Assembly: GCA_963808815.1 (NCBI GenBank)
Contig: CAWEGI010000015.1
Location: 390,673-454,672 of the forward strand
DNA from: DATBLE01 sp963808815
Lineage (GTDB): Bacteria; Actinomycetota; Thermoleophilia; Gaiellales; Gaiellaceae
Direction: 5' to 3'
Length of the DNA: 64,000 nt
Part shown: piece after piece, positions 9,568 through 18,051 of the stretch
Numbering within the stretch: the stretch's first letter is position 1
How the letters are laid out: each line of letters begins with the position of its first letter
Position numbers and translations under genes: made by a program
The notes under the pieces: generated by a model
Told to the model about the DNA's origin: nothing
Database searches by the model: none
Seen by the model: the letters and a program-made list of their open reading frames with translations, nothing else

Positions 9568-10323
9568 CTAGACGGCCACTGCTTCCAGCACGCGCTCCGG
9601 GATGTCGAAGTTGGCGTAGACGTCCTGGACGTCGTCGTTCTCCTCCAGCCCGTCGATCAGCTTCAGCACCTTTCGCGCGACGGCCTCGTCCTCGACCGCG
9701 ACAGTCGTCTTCGGGAGCATCGTCACCTCGGCGTCGGTGACCGCGATGCCGGCCGCCTCCAGCCCCGCGCGCACGGCTTGCAGGTCCTCCGGCGCGCACG
9801 TGACCTCGAATGACGAGCCCTCGTCGGCCACGTCCTCGGCGCCGGCATCGGCAGCCGCGAGCGTCAGCTCGTCCTCGTCGGTCGAGTCCCGGTCGACGAG
9901 GACGACGCCCTTTCGCTCGAACAGCCACGCGACTGCGCCCGATTCCGCCAGGTTCCCGTCGTGGCGGGCGAAGATGTGCCGGACGTCGCCGGCGGTGCGG
10001 TTGCGGTTGTCGGTGAGCACGTCGACATAGACGGCCACGCCCCCGGGGCCGTAGCCTTCGTACGAGATCTGCTCGTAAGCGGCCGCGTCCGCACCGGTGC
10101 CGCTGCCCCGCGCGATCGCCCGCTCGATGTTGTCCTTCGGCATCGATGCGGCGCGCGCCTTCTCGATCGCGTTCTGGAGCGCGAGGTTCGAGGCCGGGTC
10201 GGGCCCGCCGTCCTTCGCCGCGACGATCAGCGCCCGGGTCAGCTTCGTGAAGAGCTGCCCCCGCTTGGCGTCGGCCGCACCCTTCTTGTGCTTGATCGAC
10301 GACCACTTGCTGTGCCCGGACAT
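9568..10323 (-). CDS. yebC: YebC/PmpR-family protein
   Basis: A 251-residue protein opening with the diagnostic MSGHSKWSSIKHKKGAADAK and containing the conserved acidic middle and C-terminal domain (GLEENDDVQDVYANFDI). YebC family members act as transcriptional regulators or as factors relieving ribosome stalling. Location upstream of ruvC matches many genomes. The start is ATG at 10323; sequence upstream of it belongs to the intergenic gap with the ankyrin gene. Confidence 0.93.
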   Translation of the reverse strand: MSGHSKWSSIKHKKGAADAKRGQLFTKLTRALIVAAKDGGPDPASNLALQNAIEKARAASMPKDNIERAIARGSGTGADAAAYEQISYEGYGPGGVAVYVDVLTDNRNRTAGDVRHIFARHDGNLAESGAVAWLFERKGVVLVDRDSTDEDELTLAAADAGAEDVADEGSSFEVTCAPEDLQAVRAGLEAAGIAVTDAEVTMLPKTTVAVEDEAVARKVLKLIDGLEENDDVQDVYANFDIPERVLEAVAV

Positions 10324-10345
10324 CGACGCGAATTCTACGGGGCCG

Positions 10346-11599
10346 TCATTCCAGCCGGTCCGCGAGATCGGGGCGGCAGCCGTGCGCCGCCCAGCCCGCG
10401 GCATTGCCGTCGTAGAGCCGGTCGCGGATGGTCGGGTCGGCCCCGAGCTCGAGCAGGAGGTCGACCGCGGCCTCCTGCCCGGACTGCGCGGCCAGGTGGA
10501 GCGGCGGTACGCCCTCGCCGTGCGTCGGGCCGCCGAACGTGCCCAGGCCGTTCGGGTCGGCACCGAGCTCGACCAGGCGGCGGATTGTCGCTACCCGCCC
10601 GTTCGCAGCAGCCCATGCGAGCGGTGTGCCGCGATAGGGATCCGCCTCGACGTCCGAGCCGAGCTCGACGAGCCGATCGATCGCCTCGACCCGGTCGGCC
10701 TTGGCCGCCCAGACGAGCGCCTCGTCCAGGATCTCCTGCCGGTCGTCGGATGGCTGCCAGGCCGGAAAGCCGCCGTGAGGACGGTAGAACGCCCGATGCG
10801 CACCTGCGGCCGGCGTCCCCGCCAGCTCGTCGATCAGGTCTACCCGGCCGAGGCCCGAGGCGACGCGCAGATTCCGCGGCTCGACCCCGAGCAGGTCGAC
10901 CACCTCGCGGTGCCCCCAGAAGAGCGCCGCAACGAGCGCCGTGCCGCCGTCGCCGCGTGCCGAGAGGTCGGTGCGCGCGCCGGCCGCGAGCACGAGCGTC
11001 GCCAGCGTGCGGTCGTTCGAGTACCCCGCCGAGTGGAGCTTCGTCCAGCCGTAGTCGTTGCCGCGGTTGACGTCCGCCCCACGCTCGAGCAACAGCTTCA
11101 CGCTCTCCAGGTCGCCGGCCATCCCGAGCAGGTCGTTGCCGTTCGTTCCGCGCGTCCGAACGAGCTCGGGATGCTCCTCGAGCAGCCCGGCCAGCCGCTC
11201 GCGCTCGCCATCCTCGACCGCGCGATAGGCGAGCATGAACGGCGTCGCCGGCTCCTCCCCGCTCGCGAGCGCAGTGACGTGCCGCGTCAGCCCGGCCCAG
11301 CTCGAGTACCCGTGTCGTTGCGCGAGATCCCGGCGCGCCGACGCGAGCGGGACGCCGTCGACGGTGGCGATGCCTTCTGCGCGACCCTCGTAGTACTCGA
11401 GGTCGGTGCGGAACGGTTGCTCGGCGAGCTCGTGGACGAGCGCCGGCCAGCTGGCGAAGCCCTGCTCGCGCGCGAGCACGGTCTGGGCGCTCGCGAGCTT
11501 CACCGGCAGGTCGCCGATCCGCGCGAGCGCCTCCGGATCGCCTGTCCGCGCTGCCCCGGCGAGCTCCTTCGCCTGCTTGCGAAGCTGTTCCAGGTTCAT
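10346..11599 (-). CDS. ankyrin repeat protein
   Basis: A 417-residue protein with an N-terminal helical region resembling the N-part of other bacterial ankyrin proteins (LEQLRKQAKELAGAARTGDPEALAR, QGFASWPALVHELAE). Several ankyrin repeats follow, including SVKLLLERGADVNRGNDYGWTKLH, AIDRLVELGSDVEADPYRGTPLAWAA, TIRRLVELGADPN and AAVDLLLELGADPTIRD. It is presumably a protein-protein interaction scaffold; the partner is unknown. A good Shine-Dalgarno (GGGAGGAGG) precedes ATG 11599. The right-arm copy carries several amino-acid changes and a frameshift. Confidence 0.88.
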   Translation of the reverse strand: MNLEQLRKQAKELAGAARTGDPEALARIGDLPVKLASAQTVLAREQGFASWPALVHELAEQPFRTDLEYYEGRAEGIATVDGVPLASARRDLAQRHGYSSWAGLTRHVTALASGEEPATPFMLAYRAVEDGERERLAGLLEEHPELVRTRGTNGNDLLGMAGDLESVKLLLERGADVNRGNDYGWTKLHSAGYSNDRTLATLVLAAGARTDLSARGDGGTALVAALFWGHREVVDLLGVEPRNLRVASGLGRVDLIDELAGTPAAGAHRAFYRPHGGFPAWQPSDDRQEILDEALVWAAKADRVEAIDRLVELGSDVEADPYRGTPLAWAAANGRVATIRRLVELGADPNGLGTFGGPTHGEGVPPLHLAAQSGQEAAVDLLLELGADPTIRDRLYDGNAAGWAAHGCRPDLADRLE

Positions 11600-11735
11600 G
11601 TCGACCTCCTCCCGTGAGGCCCGTGTCCGCGGCGGGCGGGGAAAGAGATCGATTCGTCGCTGCGGTGCTACCCGGAGGTGGGCTCAGCCCTTCCCGCGGA
11701 CCGGTTGCGCCCTCGCGCGCGGGTCCGATCCTAGC

Positions 11736-12638
11736 TCAGACGGTCTGGGCCGGCTCCGGACCGCGCCGCCAGAGCAGCAGCCCGACGAAGACCAGGAAGA
11801 GGCCGAGGCAGAGGAAGGCGACCGGGCCGGCCCACGACGCCGGACCGCTGGGAGGTTCTTCACCGAAAACGGCGTTGCCCGCCCTCAGGCCGAGGTCTCC
11901 TCCGATCGAGTAGTGCCACGTGGCGCCGATGAGCCCGATCGTGCCGAGCACCGCATAGCTCGAGCGCCTGATCCCGGCGCCGACGGCCATGAAGACGAGC
12001 CCGACGGCGATGATCAGTGCCCACTGGAAGTCGGACGAATGCCACCAGTAGAGGAGCGCGCCGCCGATCGTCAGCCCGGCGACGACGTGCACCCAGAAGC
12101 CGTACGGCCGCGTGTCGCCGCCGTCGTTGGCCAGCCCCATCACGAACAGGAAGAGCCCGACGAACAGCGTCACCCAGGCGCTCCAGTTGCCGCCGCTCGA
12201 CACCAGGTCGGTGACGAAGTACCAGCCGAGCCCGGCGAGCACGAGCGTGAACAAGGGGAACTTGAAGATGCCGAGGTCGACGAACGCGGCGATCAGGACG
12301 AGCAGCTGGAGGGCGAGGATGCCGACGTGGAACCCGCCGAGCGGCTTGTCGTGGGGCAACCAGCCGAACCAGGAGAAGAACGCCCCGATCATCAGCGCGA
12401 ACAACCCGAGGCCGACGAACCCGAAGAGGCCGGCGAGCACGCGGTGACCGCGACCGAGCAGCGCGAACGCGAGCACTTCCGCGAGCGCCCAGAAGAGCAC
12501 CGACCAGCCGGCGAACGCCCCCTGTCCGTGGTCGTCCGAGATCACCCCGAGCCACGCGACCGCCGCGATCAAGGCGGTCAGTGCGCCGCCGTACGCCAGG
12601 AACGACCCGGTCATCCAGCCGGTGCGAGCGACGTTCAC
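11736..12638 (-). CDS. multi-pass membrane protein, 300 aa
   Basis: Hydrophobic protein with about eight to nine predicted transmembrane helices, GTG start at 12638, and short charged loops (HDKPLGG, NDGGDTRPYG, RRSS). The C-terminus is RRGPEPAQTV in this arm and ends PAETV in the other. No transporter or enzyme motif is recognised. It is divergent from the PurM/HypE-like gene, 64 bases away, so a shared promoter region is likely. Confidence 0.72.
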   Translation of the reverse strand: MNVARTGWMTGSFLAYGGALTALIAAVAWLGVISDDHGQGAFAGWSVLFWALAEVLAFALLGRGHRVLAGLFGFVGLGLFALMIGAFFSWFGWLPHDKPLGGFHVGILALQLLVLIAAFVDLGIFKFPLFTLVLAGLGWYFVTDLVSSGGNWSAWVTLFVGLFLFVMGLANDGGDTRPYGFWVHVVAGLTIGGALLYWWHSSDFQWALIIAVGLVFMAVGAGIRRSSYAVLGTIGLIGATWHYSIGGDLGLRAGNAVFGEEPPSGPASWAGPVAFLCLGLFLVFVGLLLWRRGPEPAQTV

Positions 12639-12702
12639 GCGCTGAGCATGAGCCCGTCTCCGGACGGAGCTTGGACAGGGGCTGCGGCTCTAAGCTAGAC
12701 CG

Positions 12703-13734
12703 ATGGCCGAGAGGGACGCCCGTCTGCCGGTGGGCAAGCTGCCGGCCGAGCTGCTCGGACGCTTGATTGCCTCGTACGGCTCGATCGATCCGACCGTCGT
12801 CGTCGGCCCCGGCGTCGGTGGCGACGCGGCGGCCATCGACCTGGGCGCCACGACGCTGGTCGTCAAGTCCGATCCGATCACCTTCGCGAGCGAAAGTCCT
12901 GCGCAGTACCTCGTCGACGTCAACGCCAACGATCTCGCCTGCCTTGGTGCGAAGCCACGCTGGATGATGGTGACCGCGCTCCTGCCCCCCGGAACGACGG
13001 AGGGTGAGGTCGAAGCCCACTTCCGGGAGTTGCGCGATGCCTGCGTCGACCGCGGTGTCTCGCTCGTCGGCGGCCACACGGAAGTCACGACGGCGGTCAG
13101 CCGAACGATCCTTATCGGCGTCCTGCTCGGCGAGGCGCGTGGCGGCGCACTCTTGCGCCCGGGCGGCGCCCGCCCGGGGGACGTGCTTCTGCTGACGAAG
13201 GCGATAGCGATCGAAGGAACCGCCTTGCTCGCCCGCGAGCTCGCCGACCGGATGCGGGGCGTCCTCGATCCCGCAGTCGTCGAACGCGCTGCGAGCCTCC
13301 TGGCCGAACCCGGCATCTCCGTCGTCCCGGAGGCGATGGCCGTCCTCGACGCCGGAGGGGTATCCGCGCTGCACGATCCCACCGAGGGCGGTCTGGCGAC
13401 CGGTGTCCGCGAGCTCGCGCTCGCCGCCGACTGCGGCGCGACGGTGGAACGCGAGGCCGTGCCGGTCCTGCCGGAGACAGAGGCGATTGCGGGCGCGCTC
13501 GATCTCGATCCGCTGGGGATGCTCGCCTCCGGCAGCCTTCTCATCGCGGCCGCCCCCGAAGCAGCCGACCGACTGATCTCCGCCGGGCACGGAATCGGTG
13601 TCCGGCTGACCAGGATCGGCGAGGTGACGCCGTGGGCAGGCCGTTTCATGCTTCGCACGGCCGGAGTCGAGCGGGAGCTGCCGCTCTACGAGACCGACGA
13701 GATCGGGCGCGCGATGACCCGGCGGACGCCCTAG
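12703..13734 (+). CDS. AIR-synthase-related (PurM/HypE/SelD superfamily) protein
   Basis: A 343-residue ATP-binding protein of the PurM superfamily. Conserved features are VVVGPGVGGDAAAID and LVVKSDPITF (N-terminal domain), DVNANDLACLGAKPRWMMV, GGHTEVTTAVSR, and the C-terminal HDPTEGGLATGVREL and GMLASGSLLIA. These are closest to HypE-type proteins. No hydrogenase genes are nearby, so the substrate cannot be assigned. The stop overlaps the convergent hydrolase stop by four bases. Mirror copy at 19,640-20,671; the differences I noticed are silent. Confidence 0.82.
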   Translation: MAERDARLPVGKLPAELLGRLIASYGSIDPTVVVGPGVGGDAAAIDLGATTLVVKSDPITFASESPAQYLVDVNANDLACLGAKPRWMMVTALLPPGTTEGEVEAHFRELRDACVDRGVSLVGGHTEVTTAVSRTILIGVLLGEARGGALLRPGGARPGDVLLLTKAIAIEGTALLARELADRMRGVLDPAVVERAASLLAEPGISVVPEAMAVLDAGGVSALHDPTEGGLATGVRELALAADCGATVEREAVPVLPETEAIAGALDLDPLGMLASGSLLIAAAPEAADRLISAGHGIGVRLTRIGEVTPWAGRFMLRTAGVERELPLYETDEIGRAMTRRTP

Positions 13735-14579
13735 CTCATCAGGAACGCGGCCACTTCGTCGCGAAACCCGTTACGCGCCTCGACGAAGATGAAGTGGCCG
13801 CAGCCCGGCAGCACCACGGTCGTCTGATCGCGAATGCCCGCGAAGTCGGCCGCACAGACCGGCCCGGTGATGAAGTCGTCCTCGCCGGTGATCACGAGCG
13901 TCGGCGCGGTGATCGCCGGGAGGTCGGAGCGCAGATCGAAGGTGGTGAAGACCTCGTTGTTGAAGAGGAGCAACGCATCGGCGACGGGAACCTCGCCGCG
14001 GAGCGTCTCGAGGTATGCCCGCTCGGCGTCGCCGTAGCGGGCGAAGTAGAACGGGAACTCGCGGATGGCCAGCTCGCCGAGCTCCTCGTCGGTCTCGAAG
14101 CGGCCCGCCTGCTCGTCCTCGAGGGCCTCACGTGCGTCGGCGTACCACGGCTCGGCGGCCTTCTCGTCCATGGCCGCCTCCATCACGGCCTCCTGCTCGG
14201 CCGCGAAGCGGGCGAGCGTGCTGGCCAGGACGAGCCGCTCGACCCGGTCCGGATGGGCGGCCGCGTACGCGGCGGCGACCACGCCGCCGTGCGAGTGGCC
14301 GAGGAGGAGCATTCGCTCCAGCCCCAGGTGTGCTCGCAGCTCGTCGAGGTCGGAGACGTAGTCAGCGGTCTGGTACGCGCGGGTGTCGGCGGGGTGGTCG
14401 GAGCCCTCGCTCCCGCGCGGGTTGAGCATGACCAGCGTGAACGCCGAGCCGAGGCCGGCCAGGTCGCCGAAGTAGCGCGCCGAGAAGCCCGGGCCGCCGG
14501 GGTGGCAGACGAGCACCGGCCCCTCCCCCTCGCGGCGGTACGAGAGCGTGCGGCTGTCGGCCGTGCGGAACGACTCCAC
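13731..14579 (-). CDS. alpha/beta hydrolase, prolyl-aminopeptidase-like
   Basis: A 282-residue cytosolic alpha/beta hydrolase. HPGGPGFSARYFGDLAG supplies the oxyanion region, GHSHGG the nucleophile elbow, TGEDDFI the acid and GCGHFIF the histidine. The PGGPG/NPRGSEGS pattern resembles proline iminopeptidases, though many hydrolases share it. The start is GTG 14579. The right-arm copy differs by S to G in the N-terminus and N to D before the C-terminus. Confidence 0.85.
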   Translation of the reverse strand: MESFRTADSRTLSYRREGEGPVLVCHPGGPGFSARYFGDLAGLGSAFTLVMLNPRGSEGSDHPADTRAYQTADYVSDLDELRAHLGLERMLLLGHSHGGVVAAAYAAAHPDRVERLVLASTLARFAAEQEAVMEAAMDEKAAEPWYADAREALEDEQAGRFETDEELGELAIREFPFYFARYGDAERAYLETLRGEVPVADALLLFNNEVFTTFDLRSDLPAITAPTLVITGEDDFITGPVCAADFAGIRDQTTVVLPGCGHFIFVEARNGFRDEVAAFLMS

Positions 14580-14596
14580 GCGGCGAGGCTAGTCGA

Positions 14597-15322
14597 TCAC
14601 TCGCCGACGCCGGGCTCGATCAGACCTGTCTCCTCAGGCCCAGGCGCCTCGACCGGCTGACGGAGGAAGAGGTACTCGTAGAGCAGCGCCGCGATCACGC
14701 CGCCGGCGAACGGACCGACGTAGTAGATCCAGCTGTAGCTCTCCCAGGCGTTGTAGACGAGCTCCGGCCCGAAGGCGCGCGCAGGGTTGATCGCAGCGCC
14801 GGTCAGAGGCCCGCCGGTGAGGATGTCCATCGTGATCACGAGTCCGATCCCGAAGCCGGCGACGGCCTTGAAGGCGCCCCGCTCGTCCACGGCCGTGGCG
14901 AATACGGCCACGACGAGGAAGACCGTCAGGATCGCCTCCATCGCCACCCCCGCGCCGCTCCCGACGGAGGGATGCAGGAGAGGAGCTCCGAGCCGGGCGG
15001 GAGCGATCGCCTCCTTCGGGAAGATCCACCACAGCAGCAGCGACGCAACCACCGCGCCGGCGAACTGCATCAGCCAGTAGATGCACGCCAGCGGTGTGGC
15101 GATGCGGCGGGTGGCGACAAACCCGAGTGTGATCGCCGGGTTGAAGTGGCCGCCGGAGATGTGCGCGAACGCCGTGACCATCACCGCGATCGCGAGCCCC
15201 TGCGCGACTGCGACGCCGATCAGCCCTCCGGAGCCGACCATGATCGCCCCGCCTGCGACGAAGACCAGCGTGAAGGTGCCGATGAACTCGGCCGTGCCAC
15301 GGCGGAGGTGGTCACCTTCCAC
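14597..15322 (-). CDS. aquaporin / MIP-family channel
   Basis: A 241-residue six-helix channel for water or small solutes. The two hallmark half-helices are visible as GGHFNPAITLG and GAAINPARAFGPEL. Length and the Ala-Arg after the second NPA fit AqpZ-like proteins rather than GlpF, but the selectivity filter cannot be judged confidently. It is the gene nearest the tRNA pair and lies in both arms with the same protein sequence; only silent changes were noticed. Confidence 0.93.
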   Translation of the reverse strand: MEGDHLRRGTAEFIGTFTLVFVAGGAIMVGSGGLIGVAVAQGLAIAVMVTAFAHISGGHFNPAITLGFVATRRIATPLACIYWLMQFAGAVVASLLLWWIFPKEAIAPARLGAPLLHPSVGSGAGVAMEAILTVFLVVAVFATAVDERGAFKAVAGFGIGLVITMDILTGGPLTGAAINPARAFGPELVYNAWESYSWIYYVGPFAGGVIAALLYEYLFLRQPVEAPGPEETGLIEPGVGE

Positions 15323-15716
15323 GCGGGCGGGACGCTAGAGAGGCGGCCGGACGGAACATGCCGGCCGAAAACCGGACCAAGAATTCGCCGAGCCGGTGGC
15401 GCTTTCGTCCGCCTAGCCGACCGACCTTCCGCTTCCGCGTACTGCCGCCCGGCTGGGCCTCGACCTAATAGCGCTCCGTGCTCGGCGCAAGCGGAAACCT
15501 AGAGCCTCCGGGCCGGTCGTGCAAGGGGCCGCGCGACGGTTTTTCGTGCAAATTGCGAGGCGTTCTGTCAGGTCGAATTCGGCCGTCGCGTCGTTCTCTT
15601 CTCCGCGCGTTTCGTTGTCATCCGAGGAGTGACGCGGTGGCGCTGGGACGGCGCGCAGACCGCGCCGGCGGCGGCCTGGCCCGGAGCGCGGGCCTCGCGT
15701 TACGCTGCGTGACGCG
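15323..15716. other. 394 bp without a gene
   Basis: Upstream region of the aquaporin and of the tRNA pair. I see no convincing coding frame, RNA fold or repeat in it, apart from ordinary GC-rich sequence. It is present in the other arm at about 17,658-18,051 with few changes. Confidence 0.5.
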
Positions 15717-15767
15717 GGGCCCGTAGCTCAGCTGGTCAGAGCAGCGGACTCATAATGAGTCGGTGCC
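15717..15767 (+). pseudogene. 5' half of a CAU-anticodon tRNA, 3' half missing
   Basis: GGGCCCG acceptor strand, the D-arm GCTCAGCTGGTCAGAGC and a CTCATAA anticodon loop are recognisable. The 3' anticodon strand does not pair properly: GACTCATAATGAGTC (15747-15761) is instead a perfect odd palindrome. After GCCGGTT the T-loop and 3' acceptor are absent, replaced by 11-bp G-rich repeats. The other arm carries the same structure (about 17,607-17,657), so it is not a random read error. Confidence 0.7.
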
Positions 15768-15800
15768 GGTTGGTGGGAGGTTGGTGGATGTTGGTGCGGA
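15768..15800 (+). repeat. three tandem 11-bp G-rich repeats between the tRNAs
   Basis: Units GGTTGGTGGGA, GGTTGGTGGAT and GTTGGTGCGGA run head to tail and end exactly one base before the intact-type tRNA. Repeated GG tracts with TT and TG(T) spacers have the pattern of two-tetrad G-quadruplexes. Mirror copy at 17,574-17,606. Confidence 0.7.
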
Positions 15801-15873
15801 GGGCCTGTAGCTCAGTTGGTCAGAGCGGGCGACTATAATCGTCAGGTCCCTGGTTCGAGTCCAGGCAGGCCCA
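15801..15873 (+). tRNA. tRNA with CAU anticodon (Ile2-like), anticodon loop damaged in this arm
   Basis: Acceptor GGGCCTG/CAGGCCC, D-arm GCTCAGTTGGTCAGAGC, T-arm CCTGGTTCGAGTCCAGG and discriminator A are intact. The anticodon stem GGCGA/TCGTC resembles tRNA-Ile2 (CAU, lysidine type) more than elongator tRNA-Met. In this arm the loop reads CTATAA because the C of CAT is missing, and an adjacent A is G. The other arm (17,500-17,573) is intact. A sequence error is likely. Confidence 0.85.
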
Positions 15874-16025
15874 CTCCTCGCTTGGTCGCCGTCGCTCACT
15901 CGATGTACGCTGGGCGACAGTGAAGTTGCCCCTTCGGGCGGTCTGCATCCACAGGTCGAGGACGGCTGCCGCAGGGGGCCGTCTCTGGTTTCCGGGCCTT
16001 GTCCTTGACATGCCGGTCTGAGAGA

Positions 16026-16686
16026 ATGGCCCTACCTGATGGAGCTACTCAACTTCACCAGATGGCCTCTGACGACGTAACCCCGGTCGGCACCGAGGGC
16101 CGCGTATGACTGGATCACGCCGTTCGGCGTCGCGCCACCGCCGCCTGCTCGCCCGGTCACTCTCAGCGGCGGGGGCGGTGGGATCACGGTCATCAACAAC
16201 GCGGGCACGCCAGACGAGACTGTCGAGCGGCGCGAGTTCACCGTCGTCCCGATGCACCTGGAGCACTCGCGCGGCTCAGGATGCTCCGCGACTTCCTGCT
16301 CGGGAAGGTGCGCCCATCGACCGCAGTTCGGCGTCCACGGGCCAGGTTCGTTTTGCGCTCCAAGGGCGGGTCGCTCCCGTGCGCATCGCCTGTCGGTCTC
16401 GTGACCGGCCACGACAAGACGCCGACGATCCTAACGATGTAGCTGCCGAGATCGCTCGGGTTGAGCGCAGCCTGCGAAGGGGCGCTCGACCGAGGGCGAC
16501 ACCGACAGCGCGGGGACCATCTTCTACAGCCGCGCCATCGTGCTGCGGTTCTGCGACGAGTGGGCGGAAGGCGTGATGGCCGAACGCCCGTCGATGGGAA
16601 GCCCTGCGGGTGCTGCTGACGACGACCCTGCGCGACATGCCGGGAGATGTCGCGGGCGACGCCGCTTCAGCAACTCCAGCTCGGCC
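16026..16686 (+). CDS. unrecognised protein running into the palindrome hinge, frameshifted
   Basis: Starts ATG 16026 (MALPDGATQLHQMASDD). A Pro/Gly-rich stretch follows (APPPPARPVTLSGGGGG), then TVINNAGTPDETVERREFTVVPMHLE. Comparison with the other arm shows repeated frame changes. The coding thread appears to continue through SKGGSLPAHRAVGLVTGHDKTP, then DTDSATIFYSRAIVLRFCDE, then TTLRDMPGDVAATPLQQLQL up to the hinge. The true C-terminus is lost because the sequence turns back on itself at 16,687. No family is recognised; position next to a tRNA is compatible with an integrated element but does not prove one. Confidence 0.45.
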
Positions 16687-16714
16687 TGCTCGAGCTGGCC
16701 GAGCTGGAGTTGCT
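16660..16714. repeat. hinge of the giant palindrome
   Basis: The two arms meet without a spacer around 16,687. GACGCCGCTTCAGCAACTCC on the left is followed by its exact reverse complement ~35 bases later. The very centre, TGCTCGAGCT flanked by GGCC on both sides, is palindromic except for its outermost base pair. The left strand codes for a Leu-rich LQQLQLG-type run across this point. Confidence 0.95.
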
Positions 16715-17346
16715 GAAGCGGCGTCGCCGCGACATCTCCCGGCATGTCGCGCAGGGTCGTCGTCGGCAGCACCCGCGGGCTTCGCTCGACGGCGTTCGGC
16801 CATACGCCTTCGACTCGTCGCAGAACCGCAGCACGATGGCGCGGCTGTAGAAGATGGTCGCGCTGTCGGTGTCGCCCTCGGTCAAGCGCCCTTCGCAGGC
16901 TGCGCTCGAAGCGGCGATCTCAGGCAGCTGCATCGTCAGGATCGTCGGCGTCTTGTCGTGGCCGGTCACGAGACCGACAGCGCGATGCGCCGGGAGCGAC
17001 CCGCCCTTGGAGCGCAAAACGAATTGGCCCGTGGACGCCGAATTGCCGTCGAGGGGCGCACCTTCCCGAGCAGGAAGTCGCGGAGCATCCTGAGCCGGCG
17101 CGATTGCTCCAGGTGCATCGGGACGACGGTGAACTCGCGCCGCTCGACGGTCTCGTCTGGCGTGCCCGCGTTGTTGATGACCGTCATTCCACCGCCCCCG
17201 CCGCTGAGAGTGACCGGGCGAGCAGGCGGCGGTGGCGCGATGCCGAACGGCATAATCCAGTCAGCAGGCGTGCCCTCGGTGCCGACCGGGGTTACGTCGT
17301 CAGAGGCCATCTGGTGAAGTTGAGTAGCTCCATCAGGTAGGGCCAT
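16688..17346 (-). CDS. mirror copy of the unrecognised hinge gene, frameshifted
   Basis: Same gene as at 16,026, read in the opposite direction from ATG 17346. This copy keeps MALPDGATQLHQMASDDVTP and GTPADWIMPFGIAPPPP in one frame and MQLPEIAASSAACEGRLTEGDTDSATIFYSRAIVLRFCDE in another. The two copies differ by many indels, so neither can be trusted as the native sequence. Aligning them gives a better consensus than either alone. Function unknown. Confidence 0.45.
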
Positions 17347-17499
17347 TCTCTCAGACCGGCATGTCAAGGACAAGGCCCGGAAACGAGAGACGGCCCCCTG
17401 CGAGAGCCGTCCTCGACCTGTGGATGCAGACCGCCCGAAGGCGGCAACTTCACTGTCGCCCAGCGTACATCGAGTGAGCGACGGCGACCAAGCGAGGAG

Positions 17500-17573
17500 T
17501 GGGCCTGCCTGGACTCGAACCAGGGACCTGACGATTATGAGTCGCCTGCTCTGACCAACTGAGCTACAGGCCC
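17500..17573 (-). tRNA. tRNA-Ile2-like (CAU anticodon), intact
   Basis: A 74-base cloverleaf: GGGCCTG/CAGGCCC acceptor, D-arm GCTCAGTTGGTCAGAGC, anticodon arm GGCGA-CTCATAA-TCGTC, T-arm CCTGG-TTCGAGT-CCAGG, discriminator A and no encoded CCA. The GGCGACTCATAATCG anticodon arm is typical of the minor isoleucine tRNA whose CAU anticodon is lysidine-modified. An elongator Met identity cannot be excluded. Confidence 0.9.
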
Positions 17574-17657
17574 TCCGCACCAACATCCACCAACCTCCCA
17601 CCAACCGGCACCGACTCATTATGAGTCCGCTGCTCTGACCAGCTGAGCTACGGGCCC
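17574..17657 (-). pseudogene. truncated CAU tRNA plus three G-rich repeats, mirror copy
   Basis: Reverse complement of 15,717-15,800: the 5' half of a tRNA with GACTCATAATGAGTC in the anticodon region, then three 11-bp GGTTGGTGG-type repeats abutting the intact tRNA. Conservation in both arms shows the odd structure is a real feature of the source DNA. Confidence 0.7.
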
Positions 17658-18051
17658 CGCGTCACGCAGCGTAACGCGAGGCCCGCGCTCCGAGCCAGCC
17701 CGCCGCCGGCGCGATCTGCGCGCCGTCCCAGCGCTGCCGCGTCACTCCCTCGGATGACAACGAAACGCGCGGAGAAGAGAACGGCGCGACGGCCGAATTC
17801 GACCTGACAGAACGCCTCGCAATTTGCACGAAAAACCGTCGCGCGGCCCCTTGCACGACCGGCCCGGAGGCTCTAGGTTTCCGCTTGCGCCGAGCACGGA
17901 GCGCTATTAGGTCGAGGCCCAGCCGGGCGGCAGTACGCGGAAGCGGAAGGTCGGTCGGCTAGGCGGACGAAAGCGCCACCGGCTCGGCGAATTCTTGGTC
18001 CGGTTTCGGCCGGCATGTTCCGTCCGGCCGCCTCTCTAGCGTCCCGCCCGC

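Larger units (their letters stand above)
5724..16686 (+). repeat. left arm of ~22-kb inverted repeat
   Basis: About 10.96 kb that recurs in reverse complement at 16,687-27,650. Paired positions sum to 33,374 (33,375 beyond a one-base insertion at 22,344). The outer limit is at 5,724, where recJ in this arm reads TCGAGGG while the other arm switches to TCGACGG and unrelated sequence. Differences between arms in genes away from the hinge are scattered and often silent; within ~700 bp of the hinge they are mostly indels. Confidence 0.97.

Noticed and set aside
16106..17340. Several overlapping short proteins around the hinge, and a possible CRISPR or prophage
   Set aside because: No spaced direct repeats and no phage structural or integrase motifs; the frames are fragments of one unknown gene read in both arms.
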